Below, one piece after another: positions 34,470 through 42,476 of a DNA stretch of 48,765 nt (position 1 is its first letter; each line of letters starts with the position of its first letter). The DNA comes from an uncultured Rhizobiaceae bacterium (GTDB lineage Bacteria; Pseudomonadota; Alphaproteobacteria; Rhizobiales; Rhizobiaceae), in assembly GCA_947259295.1 (NCBI GenBank), contig CAMYMG010000041.1, positions 1-48,765 on the forward strand. The letters run 5' to 3'. The notes below the pieces were generated by a model. It was not told where the DNA came from. It ran no database searches and saw only the letters and a list, made by a program, of their open reading frames with translations. Made by a program: the position numbers and the translations under genes.

Positions 34470-35477
34470 TCAGCCGGCCCGGAACATGGCGCAGTCGCAC
34501 GGATGGTCGAGCATGGTCTGCATCTCGTCGTCGAGGTGGAACAGCGTCACCGAGGCGCCGGCCATCTCGAGAGAGGTGCAATAGTGGCCGACCCAGGTCG
34601 CATGTACCGACACGCCGATCCCTTCGAGCCGCTCGGCGACCCGGCGGTTCATGATGTACAGCTCCATCAGAGGCGTTGAGCCGAGCGAGTTGACCAACAC
34701 CGCGACCTTGTCGCCTCGTGCCGGCTGCATTTCCTCCAGAATTCGGTCGAGCATGGCGTCGGTGATCGCGTCGGCCGACTGCAGCTTGCCGCGCTCGACG
34801 CCGGGTTCCCCGTGGATGCCCATGCCGATCTCCATCTCATCCTCGCCGATTTCGAAGTTCGGCTTGCGGGTCTGCGGCAGCGAGCAGGGACCAAGAGCGA
34901 CGCCCATCGTGTAGGTCCGTTCGTTGGCCTTGCGGGCTATGCGCTCGCATTCATCGAGCGACAGCATCCGGTCACAGGCCGCGCCCGCTGCCTTGAAGAC
35001 GAAGAAATTGCCAGCAACGCCGCGCCGCTTGTCAATCTGGTCGCGTGGTGCCGAGGCGACATCGTCGGTGGTCAGCACCGTGCGCACCTCGATGTCATCC
35101 ATCGCCGCCATCTCGGCGGCCATGTCGAAGTTCATGACGTCGCCGGCATAGTTGCCGTACATGAACAGCACACCCGCACCGCCGTCTGCCGCCTTGGCGC
35201 ATTCGAGGATCGGATCGGGGGGAGGCGAGGCGAAGACGTTGCCGACCGCCGCGGCATCTGCCAGCCCCTTGCCGACGAACCCGAGGAATGTCGGCTCGTG
35301 ACCGGAGCCGCCGCCGATGACCAGGCCGACCTTGCCAGGCCGCGGCCCATCGCGCGCAATGATGGAACGCGTGCTTCCGTCGACGCTGGCAAGGTGACGC
35401 GGATGCGCGGCCAGGATGCCGGCAAGCATCTCGTCGACCGCGTTCTTGCCTTCGTTGATGATCTTCTTGGTCTGCAT
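34470..35477 (-). CDS. dhaK: Dihydroxyacetone kinase subunit DhaK
   Basis: A 335-residue substrate-binding subunit. The GGGSGHEPTFLGFVG loop, FMYGNYAGDVMNFDMA, and the histidine that forms a hemiaminal with the substrate carbonyl, in EIGMGIHGEPGVERG, are all present. The start is the ATG at 35477 (MQTKKIINEGKNAVDEML); the frame is open further upstream but those residues are unlike the family. Many DhaK-like proteins act on erythrulose or other ketoses, so the substrate is uncertain. It is divergent from an aldehyde dehydrogenase gene. Confidence 0.92.
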   Translation of the reverse strand: MQTKKIINEGKNAVDEMLAGILAAHPRHLASVDGSTRSIIARDGPRPGKVGLVIGGGSGHEPTFLGFVGKGLADAAAVGNVFASPPPDPILECAKAADGGAGVLFMYGNYAGDVMNFDMAAEMAAMDDIEVRTVLTTDDVASAPRDQIDKRRGVAGNFFVFKAAGAACDRMLSLDECERIARKANERTYTMGVALGPCSLPQTRKPNFEIGEDEMEIGMGIHGEPGVERGKLQSADAITDAMLDRILEEMQPARGDKVAVLVNSLGSTPLMELYIMNRRVAERLEGIGVSVHATWVGHYCTSLEMAGASVTLFHLDDEMQTMLDHPCDCAMFRAG

Positions 35478-35521
35478 CGTTCGATCCCGTTTGGCCGTAC
35501 CGCAGATTCTCGCGCAGGGGT

Positions 35522-35533
35522 GATCGCGCGATC
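35522..35533. promoter_or_regulatory. Palindrome in the dhaK / aldehyde dehydrogenase divergent region
   Basis: GATCGCGCGATC is a perfect 12-bp palindrome about 45 bases upstream of dhaK, within the roughly 300-base gap shared with the divergent aldehyde dehydrogenase. It may be an operator. The rest of the gap is comparatively AT-rich near 35640-35680, a likely promoter zone, with no other feature seen. Confidence 0.35.
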
Positions 35534-35773
35534 GCCCAATGGTTCGAATCCGACGGTAGCTGGCACTTCTCCCGCTTGCGAATTTGTCACCCAATTGCTT
35601 GAAAGAGAAGTGATTTGCCGGGCATCAACGAATTTCCCTGCGCATTACCCGGGATTTTTTCACATCGTTGCATTATATCACGGCGACACATGCACCGTCG
35701 GTCCACCGCCCAGAGCCGAGGACCAGGCCTCATGTTCGAATCGTTCGATCGAGAAATCAGGAATAGCGACAGT

Positions 35774-37210
35774 ATGACCATGCATCAGAATTTTATCGGC
35801 GGAAGCTGGATCGACGGCCAGGAGGCCGCCGACAATATCAATCCTTCCGATACCGGCGACATCATCGGCAGCTATGCGCGGGCTTCGCGGCAGCAGGCCG
35901 AGGACGCCATCGGCGCGGCCCGTGCCGCGTTTCCCGCATGGTCGCGGTCCGGCATCCAGCAGCGCCACGACATTCTGGCGAAGGTCGCCAGCGAGATCAT
36001 GGCGCGCAAGGACGAGCTTGGCCGTCTGCTGGCGCGCGAAGAGGGCAAGACGCTGGCCGAGGCAATCGGCGAAGTCGGACGCGCCGGCCAGATCTTCGAC
36101 TTCTTCGCCGGCGAGGTGCTGCGGCTGGCAGGCGAGAAGATCGCCTCGACGCGGCCAGGCGTCGAGGTCGAGGTGACGCGCGAACCGGTCGGCGTGATCG
36201 GCATCATCACGCCATGGAATTTCCCGATCGCCATTCCGGCCTGGAAGATCGCGCCGGCGCTGGCCTACGGCAATTGTGTGGTCTTCAAGCCGGCCGAACT
36301 GGTGCCAGGTTCTGCCTGGGCGCTGTCGGACATCATCGTGCGCGCCGGAGCGCCCGAGGGCGTCTTCAACCTGGTCATGGGCCGCGGCTCGGTCGTCGGC
36401 GAAACGATGCTGAACGACGATCGCGTCGACGCCATAACCTTCACCGGCTCGGTCGCCACCGGCAAGAAGGTCGCGGCCGCCTGCGTCGAGCACATGCGCA
36501 AGTTCCAGCTGGAGATGGGCGGCAAGAACCCGATGGTGGTGCTCGACGACGCCGACCTGAAGGTTGCCGTGGAATGCGCGGTCAACGGTGCCTACTTCTC
36601 AACCGGGCAGCGTTGCACGGCATCGTCGCGCCTGATCGTCACCGAGGGCATCCATGACAAGTTCGTCGACGCCCTGACCGATCGCCTCAAGGGGCTGGTG
36701 GTCGACGATGCGCTCGATACCGCCACCCATATAGGTCCCGTCGTTGACCAGTCGCAACTCGACCAGGACAATTCCTACATCGATATCGGCAAGGCCGAGG
36801 GTGCAAATCTCGCCTGGGGCGGCGAGCGGCTGAACCGCAGCAAGCCCGGCTTCTACCTGCAGCCGGCGCTGTTTACCGAAACCACTTCCGACATGCGCAT
36901 CAACCGCGAAGAAATCTTTGGGCCGGTCGCCAGCGTCATGCGCGTCAAGGACTACGAAGAGGCGCTCGCCAAGGCCAACGACACCCCGTTCGGTCTGTCG
37001 TCGGGCATTTGCACGACCAGCCTCAAGCATGCCTCGCATTTCCGCCGCAACGCCGAGGCCGGAATGGTGATGGTCAACCTGCCTACTGCCGGTGTCGATT
37101 ATCACGTTCCGTTCGGTGGCCGGAAAGGCTCGTCCTACGGACCGCGCGAGCAGGGCCGTTACGCTGCCGAGTTCTACACGGTGGTCAAGACGGCCTACAC
37201 GCTGCCCTGA
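35774..37210 (+). CDS. NAD(P)-dependent aldehyde dehydrogenase
   Basis: A 478-residue ALDH superfamily enzyme. The catalytic residues, numbering from 35774, are N149 (ITPWNFPIAIPAWK), E247 (LEMGGKNP) and the nucleophile C281 (GQRCTASSR). The overall pattern (MHQNFIGGSWIDG start, GRKGSSYGPREQG end) resembles alpha-ketoglutaric semialdehyde dehydrogenases of sugar-acid pathways, but the substrate is not provable by eye. The ATG at 35774 gives the family start; earlier in-frame codons add an unrelated segment. It is divergent from dhaK. Confidence 0.9.
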   Translation: MTMHQNFIGGSWIDGQEAADNINPSDTGDIIGSYARASRQQAEDAIGAARAAFPAWSRSGIQQRHDILAKVASEIMARKDELGRLLAREEGKTLAEAIGEVGRAGQIFDFFAGEVLRLAGEKIASTRPGVEVEVTREPVGVIGIITPWNFPIAIPAWKIAPALAYGNCVVFKPAELVPGSAWALSDIIVRAGAPEGVFNLVMGRGSVVGETMLNDDRVDAITFTGSVATGKKVAAACVEHMRKFQLEMGGKNPMVVLDDADLKVAVECAVNGAYFSTGQRCTASSRLIVTEGIHDKFVDALTDRLKGLVVDDALDTATHIGPVVDQSQLDQDNSYIDIGKAEGANLAWGGERLNRSKPGFYLQPALFTETTSDMRINREEIFGPVASVMRVKDYEEALAKANDTPFGLSSGICTTSLKHASHFRRNAEAGMVMVNLPTAGVDYHVPFGGRKGSSYGPREQGRYAAEFYTVVKTAYTLP

Positions 37211-37224
37211 ACCTTTGAGGCCTG

Positions 37225-37247
37225 CGCCGGCGCTGCGAGCGCCGGCG
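37225..37247. terminator. Bidirectional terminator-like hairpin
   Basis: CGCCGGCGCT (37225-37234) and AGCGCCGGCG (37238-37247) form a perfect 10-bp GC-rich stem with a 3-base loop, placed between the convergent aldehyde dehydrogenase (ends 37210) and epimerase-like gene (ends 37254). There is no T-run. Confidence 0.6.
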
Positions 37248-37253
37248 TGGGTC

Positions 37254-38348
37254 CTAGAGTTCGAGGAAGGACAGGTCGCAGGGCACACTTTGCGCCGTTC
37301 CGCGGGCAGGGTGGACGGAAAGTCCACCCGCCGCCGCCTCGATCCGGTCGATGTCGCCGTCGCCTTCCCAGGGCAGCGAACCGATGATGTGACGAACGTC
37401 GGCCACCCCGTTTTCCGCAAGCATCAGCCCGGTCGGCACGCCTGCCGCGTCAAGCGGATGTGTGGTCTGCCTGGCGGAGTGACCGAGCAGCGACCGGTTC
37501 AGTCCCTCCTCGACGCCGAGCACGTTGACGTGGCGCCCATTCCACGGGGCGTAGTCGCGGCCGCCATTCGAAAACCACAGCATCGTCATCGGCAGCCGGG
37601 CCGCGTTGCGCAGGCTGAGATAAAGGTCGGCATCCTGGTTTCTCGCGACTGCCGTCCAACCGAGCGTACGGTCGGGCGCCTCGATCCCGACGGCGAAATC
37701 CTCATGGCGTTCGCCGACGGGATAGCGACCGAGATCGGCCATACCGCCGTCGGCGCGCGGGAAACTGTGGAAGTCGGTGGCTCGTGCCGGATAGGCGAGC
37801 AGCCCCCGCCCGCGCTCCGGATCCGTTTCAAGGCCTGTTTCGGGCGTCTCCCACCACCGTTTCGGCGAAAAGCTCAGTCGGGCGCCATGGCTGAGATTCA
37901 GCATGGCGTGGTTGGCGACCGAAATCGACTCGCCGCGGCCACCCGTGAAGACGTGGCGCTGGTAGAGGAAGGGGTGGTCGTCGACGAGGCGCAGTTCCTT
38001 GATCAGTGTGGCTCCCATTGCCGGGCGATCGAGCTTGAACCGGGCGATGGTCTCGGCTCCTTCTCGCGTCATCTCAATGGTCGACCAGGAACTGTTCGCC
38101 GGCCAACCGTGACCCGGGGCGCCATCAGCGGAAGCGTCGCCGAAGGGGGCGCAGAAAAAGTCGCCTGCCAAGCGTCCAAGATGCGGGGCGGCGTCATCGG
38201 GCATCTTATCGCCATGCCACGGCGCCTTGTGCAGCATGGAGATGACGCGGCCGTCGCGCTTGACGCTGAGCTCCGCAATCATTCCAAAAACGGGGTCGAA
38301 ACGGACCTCGATGCCCTTTGCTTCGATCTCGACCATTGCTTCACCCAC
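37254..38348 (-). CDS. Aldose 1-epimerase-like protein
   Basis: A 364-residue galactose mutarotase-like beta-sandwich protein. Features: GKxDDxAP-like DKMPDDAAPHLGRLAGDFFC, HGWPANSSWS, DDHPFLYQRHVFTGGRGESI, VANHAMLNLSHGARLSFSP and LWFSNGGRDYAPWNGRHVNV, with histidines and acids suited to a sugar pocket. It is only distantly similar in style to the DUF4432 protein at 20887-22068. It may feed the correct anomer to the kinase/dehydrogenase set. The GTG at 38348 has GGGAGAG upstream; an ATG four codons later is the alternative. The 288 bases between it and the divergent cyclase gene show no other gene. Confidence 0.75.
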   Translation of the reverse strand: MGEAMVEIEAKGIEVRFDPVFGMIAELSVKRDGRVISMLHKAPWHGDKMPDDAAPHLGRLAGDFFCAPFGDASADGAPGHGWPANSSWSTIEMTREGAETIARFKLDRPAMGATLIKELRLVDDHPFLYQRHVFTGGRGESISVANHAMLNLSHGARLSFSPKRWWETPETGLETDPERGRGLLAYPARATDFHSFPRADGGMADLGRYPVGERHEDFAVGIEAPDRTLGWTAVARNQDADLYLSLRNAARLPMTMLWFSNGGRDYAPWNGRHVNVLGVEEGLNRSLLGHSARQTTHPLDAAGVPTGLMLAENGVADVRHIIGSLPWEGDGDIDRIEAAAGGLSVHPARGTAQSVPCDLSFLEL

Positions 38349-38636
38349 GTTGGCTCTCCCAGATTTTGTCGGGGCGCGACACGCACCACGCTCCCTCGTT
38401 GCGGCCCGTACTAGCCCTTTTTCCGGGTCAGGGGAAAGCGGATGCGCGCTCTATGGCTTCAATCCCTTGAGCGAATTTCGGTTGAAGGTCTGTCCGCATC
38501 ACGTACCGCTACACTTCCCGCAAGCCACCAGGCGAGCGGCACAGGTGACGCAACGTGATTGACTCGCCGTACACGAGCGTTGATCAATTGCCGCACTTTC
38601 AGGGGCGGGCGACGCCGCAAGCAAAGCGGATCTGCA

Positions 38637-40886
38637 ATGGGCATTCGATTGTTCCGATCTCCGGGCTCCGTCGGCGTAGCGTTCGCGCGCCTGATCGGCC
38701 TCGGACTGCTGGCGCTGCTGATAACGCTGCGCATTGCCGATCCGCTATTCATGTCGACGATCCGCAACCAGAGCTTCGACCTCTACCAGCGTCTCAATCC
38801 GCGCCCGCAATTGAAGCAGCCGATCGTCGTCGTCGATATCGACGAGTACAGCCTCGACCAACTGGGGCAGTGGCCCTGGCCGCGATCGGTCGTCGCCCGG
38901 CTTGTCGACCGGCTGACGGCCATGGGCGCGATCGCCATCGGCTTCGACATCGTGTTTGCCGAGCCCGACCGGCTTTCGCCGGACAGGATCGCCGAGGACA
39001 ATGAAGCGCTGTCGCCTGAAGCAAAAGCGAGCCTGCTCGCGCTGCCCTCCAATGAGGACCTGCTTGCCGACGCGATCCGGCGTTCCCGCGTCGTCGTCGG
39101 CGAGACCAGCGTGCGCCATGGCGACAATGCCGAACTCGCAGCCGCCAGCGCGGATGACATTCCCGAAGTGCCGCATGCTTCGCTCGGCGCCGACCCGACG
39201 CCCTATCTCCTCAAATTCCCCCGCCTGGTGCAGAACCTCAAGGTGATCTCCGATGCCGCGGCGGGACACGGCATGTTTACCGTCGAACCCGATCCGGACG
39301 GTATCTTCCGCCGCATGCCGCTGGTCATGATGGCCGAGGGAAAGATGCGGCTCGGACTCTCAGCCGAAGTCCTGCGGATCGCGACGGGCGGCCAGGCCTT
39401 CGCCACACGCACCGACGACGCCGGGATTTCCGGCATCGTCGTTGGTGGCGTTTTCGTTCCGACCGACGGAAGCGGCAAGGTCCATCCCTGGTTCAACGCT
39501 TCGGACAGGTCGCGCTACGTTTCGGCGGGCAGCATCCTCGACGGCACCGCGCCGGTGAAGACCATCGCCGGCCATATGGTGCTGATCGGTACCTCGGCCG
39601 TGGGACTGGAGGACTTTCGTGCAACTCCGGTCGCAGCCTTCATGCCCGGAGTCGAGATTCACGCGCAAATCGTTGAAAACATTCTGGCGCAGCAGTTCCT
39701 GTTCCGGCCGAACTACGCCATCGGAATGGAAATCGTCATCGTCGTCCTGCTCGGCCTGATCATCATCTGGCTCGTTCCGCGAACGGGCGCCGTCTATTCC
39801 TTCGCAGCGGCCGTCGCGGTCATCCTGATCGTCACCGGCGGCTCCCTGTGGGCCTTCAACGCCGAGCGCCTCCTCATCGACGCGACCTTCCCGGCGGGCG
39901 CCATCGCGGCGATCTTCATTGTCATGGCAACGGCCAACTACATCCGCGAGGAACAGCAGAAGCGGCAGATCAGGAGCGCCTTCGGACAATATCTGTCGCC
40001 CGCGCTCGTCGATCGCCTGGCCGACAATCCGAACCAGCTTGTCCTCGGTGGCGAGACACGCGACCTGACACTGCTGTTCACCGATGTGCGCGGCTTCACG
40101 ACGATCTCGGAGAGCTACAAGTCGAACCCGCAGGGCCTGACCCGGCTGATGAACAATTTCCTGACCGCCCTGTCGAAGGCCATTCTCGACCGCGACGGAA
40201 CGATCGACAAATATATGGGCGATGCGATCATGGCTTTCTGGAACGCGCCGGTCGACCTCGACGACCATGCTCTGAGGGCCTGCTACGCCGCGGTCGACAT
40301 GATCCGCCGGGTCGACGAACTCAATGTGTCGCGCCGCGAGGCCGTCCAGGGAGGATCGGACGAACCCTATCACGAGATCAATGTCGGCATCGGCATCAAC
40401 ACCGGGCAGTGCGTGGTCGGCAACATGGGCAGCGACATGCGCTTCGACTACACCGCACTCGGCGACACGGTGAACCTCGCCTCGCGTCTGGAGGGCCAGT
40501 CGAAGCCCTATGGCGTGCCGATCATCCTCGGCGACAACACCGCCAGCGTCGTGTCCTCCGTCGTGGCCACGATGGAAATCGACCAGATACGGGTCAAGGG
40601 AAAGCATGAGCCGGAGCGGATCCACGCCTTGCTCGGCCTCGAGGACATGCTCGCCAACAGCGACTTCGTCGCTCTGCATGAGGTCAACCAGCGGATGCTG
40701 ACGAGCTACCGGCAGCAGAGCTGGCAAGCCGCGCTGTCAGCGCTTGACGAGATCGGCCCGCTCGCCGAGCAAGTCGGATTCGGCGTCAAAGAGTATCTGT
40801 CAATCTACCGTGCAAGAATTGCCGACTTCATGGCGAATCCGCCGGGCGACAACTGGGATGGAGTCTATACAGCTGCAAGCAAGTGA
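38637..40886 (+). CDS. CHASE2-domain adenylate/guanylate cyclase
   Basis: A 749-residue sensor cyclase: an N-terminal membrane helix (about 15-35), an extracytoplasmic CHASE2 domain (about 45-330, with IVVVDIDEYSLDQLGQWPWP and HMVLIGTSAVGLEDFRATPV), three membrane helices (about 360-440), and a C-terminal class III cyclase domain from about 475. Both metal aspartates are present (LLFTDVRGFTTIS and KYMGDAIMAFWNAP), as is GIGINTGQCVVGNMGS, FDYTALGDTVNLASRLEG. It probably makes cAMP in response to an unknown periplasmic signal. The ATG at 38637 follows AGCGGA. It is 143 bases upstream of the type I secretion genes on the same strand. Confidence 0.92.
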   Translation: MGIRLFRSPGSVGVAFARLIGLGLLALLITLRIADPLFMSTIRNQSFDLYQRLNPRPQLKQPIVVVDIDEYSLDQLGQWPWPRSVVARLVDRLTAMGAIAIGFDIVFAEPDRLSPDRIAEDNEALSPEAKASLLALPSNEDLLADAIRRSRVVVGETSVRHGDNAELAAASADDIPEVPHASLGADPTPYLLKFPRLVQNLKVISDAAAGHGMFTVEPDPDGIFRRMPLVMMAEGKMRLGLSAEVLRIATGGQAFATRTDDAGISGIVVGGVFVPTDGSGKVHPWFNASDRSRYVSAGSILDGTAPVKTIAGHMVLIGTSAVGLEDFRATPVAAFMPGVEIHAQIVENILAQQFLFRPNYAIGMEIVIVVLLGLIIIWLVPRTGAVYSFAAAVAVILIVTGGSLWAFNAERLLIDATFPAGAIAAIFIVMATANYIREEQQKRQIRSAFGQYLSPALVDRLADNPNQLVLGGETRDLTLLFTDVRGFTTISESYKSNPQGLTRLMNNFLTALSKAILDRDGTIDKYMGDAIMAFWNAPVDLDDHALRACYAAVDMIRRVDELNVSRREAVQGGSDEPYHEINVGIGINTGQCVVGNMGSDMRFDYTALGDTVNLASRLEGQSKPYGVPIILGDNTASVVSSVVATMEIDQIRVKGKHEPERIHALLGLEDMLANSDFVALHEVNQRMLTSYRQQSWQAALSALDEIGPLAEQVGFGVKEYLSIYRARIADFMANPPGDNWDGVYTAASK

Positions 40887-40923
40887 ATTCACCTTGCCAT
40901 CCGTTTGCAGGTGACGTAACGGA

Positions 40924-40933
40924 ACAAATTTGT
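40924..40933. promoter_or_regulatory. ACAAATTTGT palindrome before the secretion operon
   Basis: ACAAATTTGT is a perfect 10-bp palindrome, framed by a looser dyad GTGAC (40911-40915) and GTCAC (40932-40936), about 100 bases before the outer-membrane protein gene. The surroundings are AT-rich compared with the genes, fitting a promoter or operator of the secretion operon. Confidence 0.35.
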
Positions 40934-41029
40934 CACATTACTGCCAGGGTTCACCCGCTGCCTTTGACTCTAGCTGTCTTTTTCAGCCTCAATGATGTAT
41001 GAAGCGGAGGGTTTTTGGGGGTTTAGTGC

Positions 41030-42412
41030 ATGTGGCGTCACGGATTTGGCCACTATGGCCTACTATCCATTCTGCTTCTTAGCAGTCCGGCGCATGCGAT
41101 GTCGCTGCGCGAGGCGGTGCAGCAGGCAGTCCTCACCAACCCCAGGATCGAAGCCGCGCAGGCCAACCAGCGCGCCACTACCTACAGCCTCAAACAAGCA
41201 CGCGGACGGCTGTTTCCGGAAGTCGAACTGAACGCTGACATAGGACAGCAGAAGATCGACCGTCCCGAGGGCATCGCTCCGGAAAACAATGATACCTGGC
41301 GCAGCCGTCGTCAGGCCGGCATCCAGATCCGGCAGGTTTTGTTCGACGGCTGGGAAAGAGCCAACGACATCTATCGCTCGCAGGCCAATATCTCGGCGGC
41401 GTCCTACCGTGTCCTGGTCCGTTCCGAAGCCGTCGGCCTGTCGAGCGTCGAGGCCTACATCGATGTCGTACGCCACAACCACCTGCTAGCCCTGGCGCAG
41501 GACAATGTGCGCCGTCACCAGGCATTGCAGCGCATTATCCAGGAGCGCTTCGATGGCGGCAAGTCGCCGATCGGCGATCTCGAACAGACCATTGAACGCG
41601 TGGAGGCGGCCAAGGCGCTGGTCGCCCAGATCCGCGTCGCGCAGGCCGCCGCGCATGCCAAATTCAAGAATGCTGTGGGGCTCGAGCCGGGCAGGCTGTC
41701 AGCGGTGTCCTACGCCAGGGGAATTCCGAAGAGCGTGGCGGAGGTGACCAGCCTGGCTCTGCACAACAACCCCAGGGTCATGGCGGCCGTGGCCGACACG
41801 GATGCCAGCTTCTTCGAACAGCAGCAGTTCAAGTCGACGCTCTACCCGCAGGTCTATCTCGAGGGAAATGCCGTGCGCGGCGAAGACCTTGAAGGTACGG
41901 ACGGCCGCAATGACGAACTCGGCGCCCGGGTGGTGCTGCGCTGGAAGCTGTTCGACGGCGGCGTCCGCCGCAGCCGGGTCTCGGAACTCGGTGAACGCCA
42001 TTCCGAAAAGATCGCCGAACAGCTCATTCTCGGGCGCCAGCTGACCGAGGAGGTCGAAGTGGCCTGGGCACGACTGGTCGAGGGCCGCGCCCAGGTGGAG
42101 GCGATCCGCACGGAGTCGAACCAGGACGCCAAGGTGGTGGCCACCTACAAGGATGAATACAACGCCAACAAGCGCAGCCTGCTCGACGTCCTGGATGCCG
42201 AAAACGCCCGGTTCAACTCCCTGTTCGAGCTTTCGAACGTCGAGTCGCTGCATATTTTTTCCAGCTACGAACTGCTGGCGCTGATGGGGACGCTGCTGAG
42301 GACGCTCGATGTCAATGCGCCGCACCTTCCCGAACTGGAGTCTAACCGTTCGCCGGGCCGGCTGCTCAATTCCTCGCAGGGATTGTCGATCCCGCCGCTG
42401 AGCCAGAAATAG
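41030..42412 (+). CDS. TolC-like outer membrane protein of type I secretion
   Basis: A 460-residue TolC-family protein with a signal peptide (GLLSILLLSSPAHAM) and the two-fold repeat of the channel: MSLREAVQQAVLTNPRIEAA starting the first half and SLALHNNPRVMAAVADTDAS the second. VLFDGWERAND and LFDGGVRRSRV are the matching turns at the beta-barrel strands, and KRSLLDVLDAENARFNS the conserved final helix. It forms the outer-membrane exit for the secreted adhesin. The C-terminal 40 residues (SNRSPGRLLNSSQGLS) are an extension. The ABC gene follows after 64 bases. Confidence 0.92.
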   Translation: MWRHGFGHYGLLSILLLSSPAHAMSLREAVQQAVLTNPRIEAAQANQRATTYSLKQARGRLFPEVELNADIGQQKIDRPEGIAPENNDTWRSRRQAGIQIRQVLFDGWERANDIYRSQANISAASYRVLVRSEAVGLSSVEAYIDVVRHNHLLALAQDNVRRHQALQRIIQERFDGGKSPIGDLEQTIERVEAAKALVAQIRVAQAAAHAKFKNAVGLEPGRLSAVSYARGIPKSVAEVTSLALHNNPRVMAAVADTDASFFEQQQFKSTLYPQVYLEGNAVRGEDLEGTDGRNDELGARVVLRWKLFDGGVRRSRVSELGERHSEKIAEQLILGRQLTEEVEVAWARLVEGRAQVEAIRTESNQDAKVVATYKDEYNANKRSLLDVLDAENARFNSLFELSNVESLHIFSSYELLALMGTLLRTLDVNAPHLPELESNRSPGRLLNSSQGLSIPPLSQK

Positions 42413-42476
42413 GCGGCGTCGGGCAAATGCGTCGAGACGCCGGATGACCCACGCCTCTCGCGGACCGTGCTGACAG

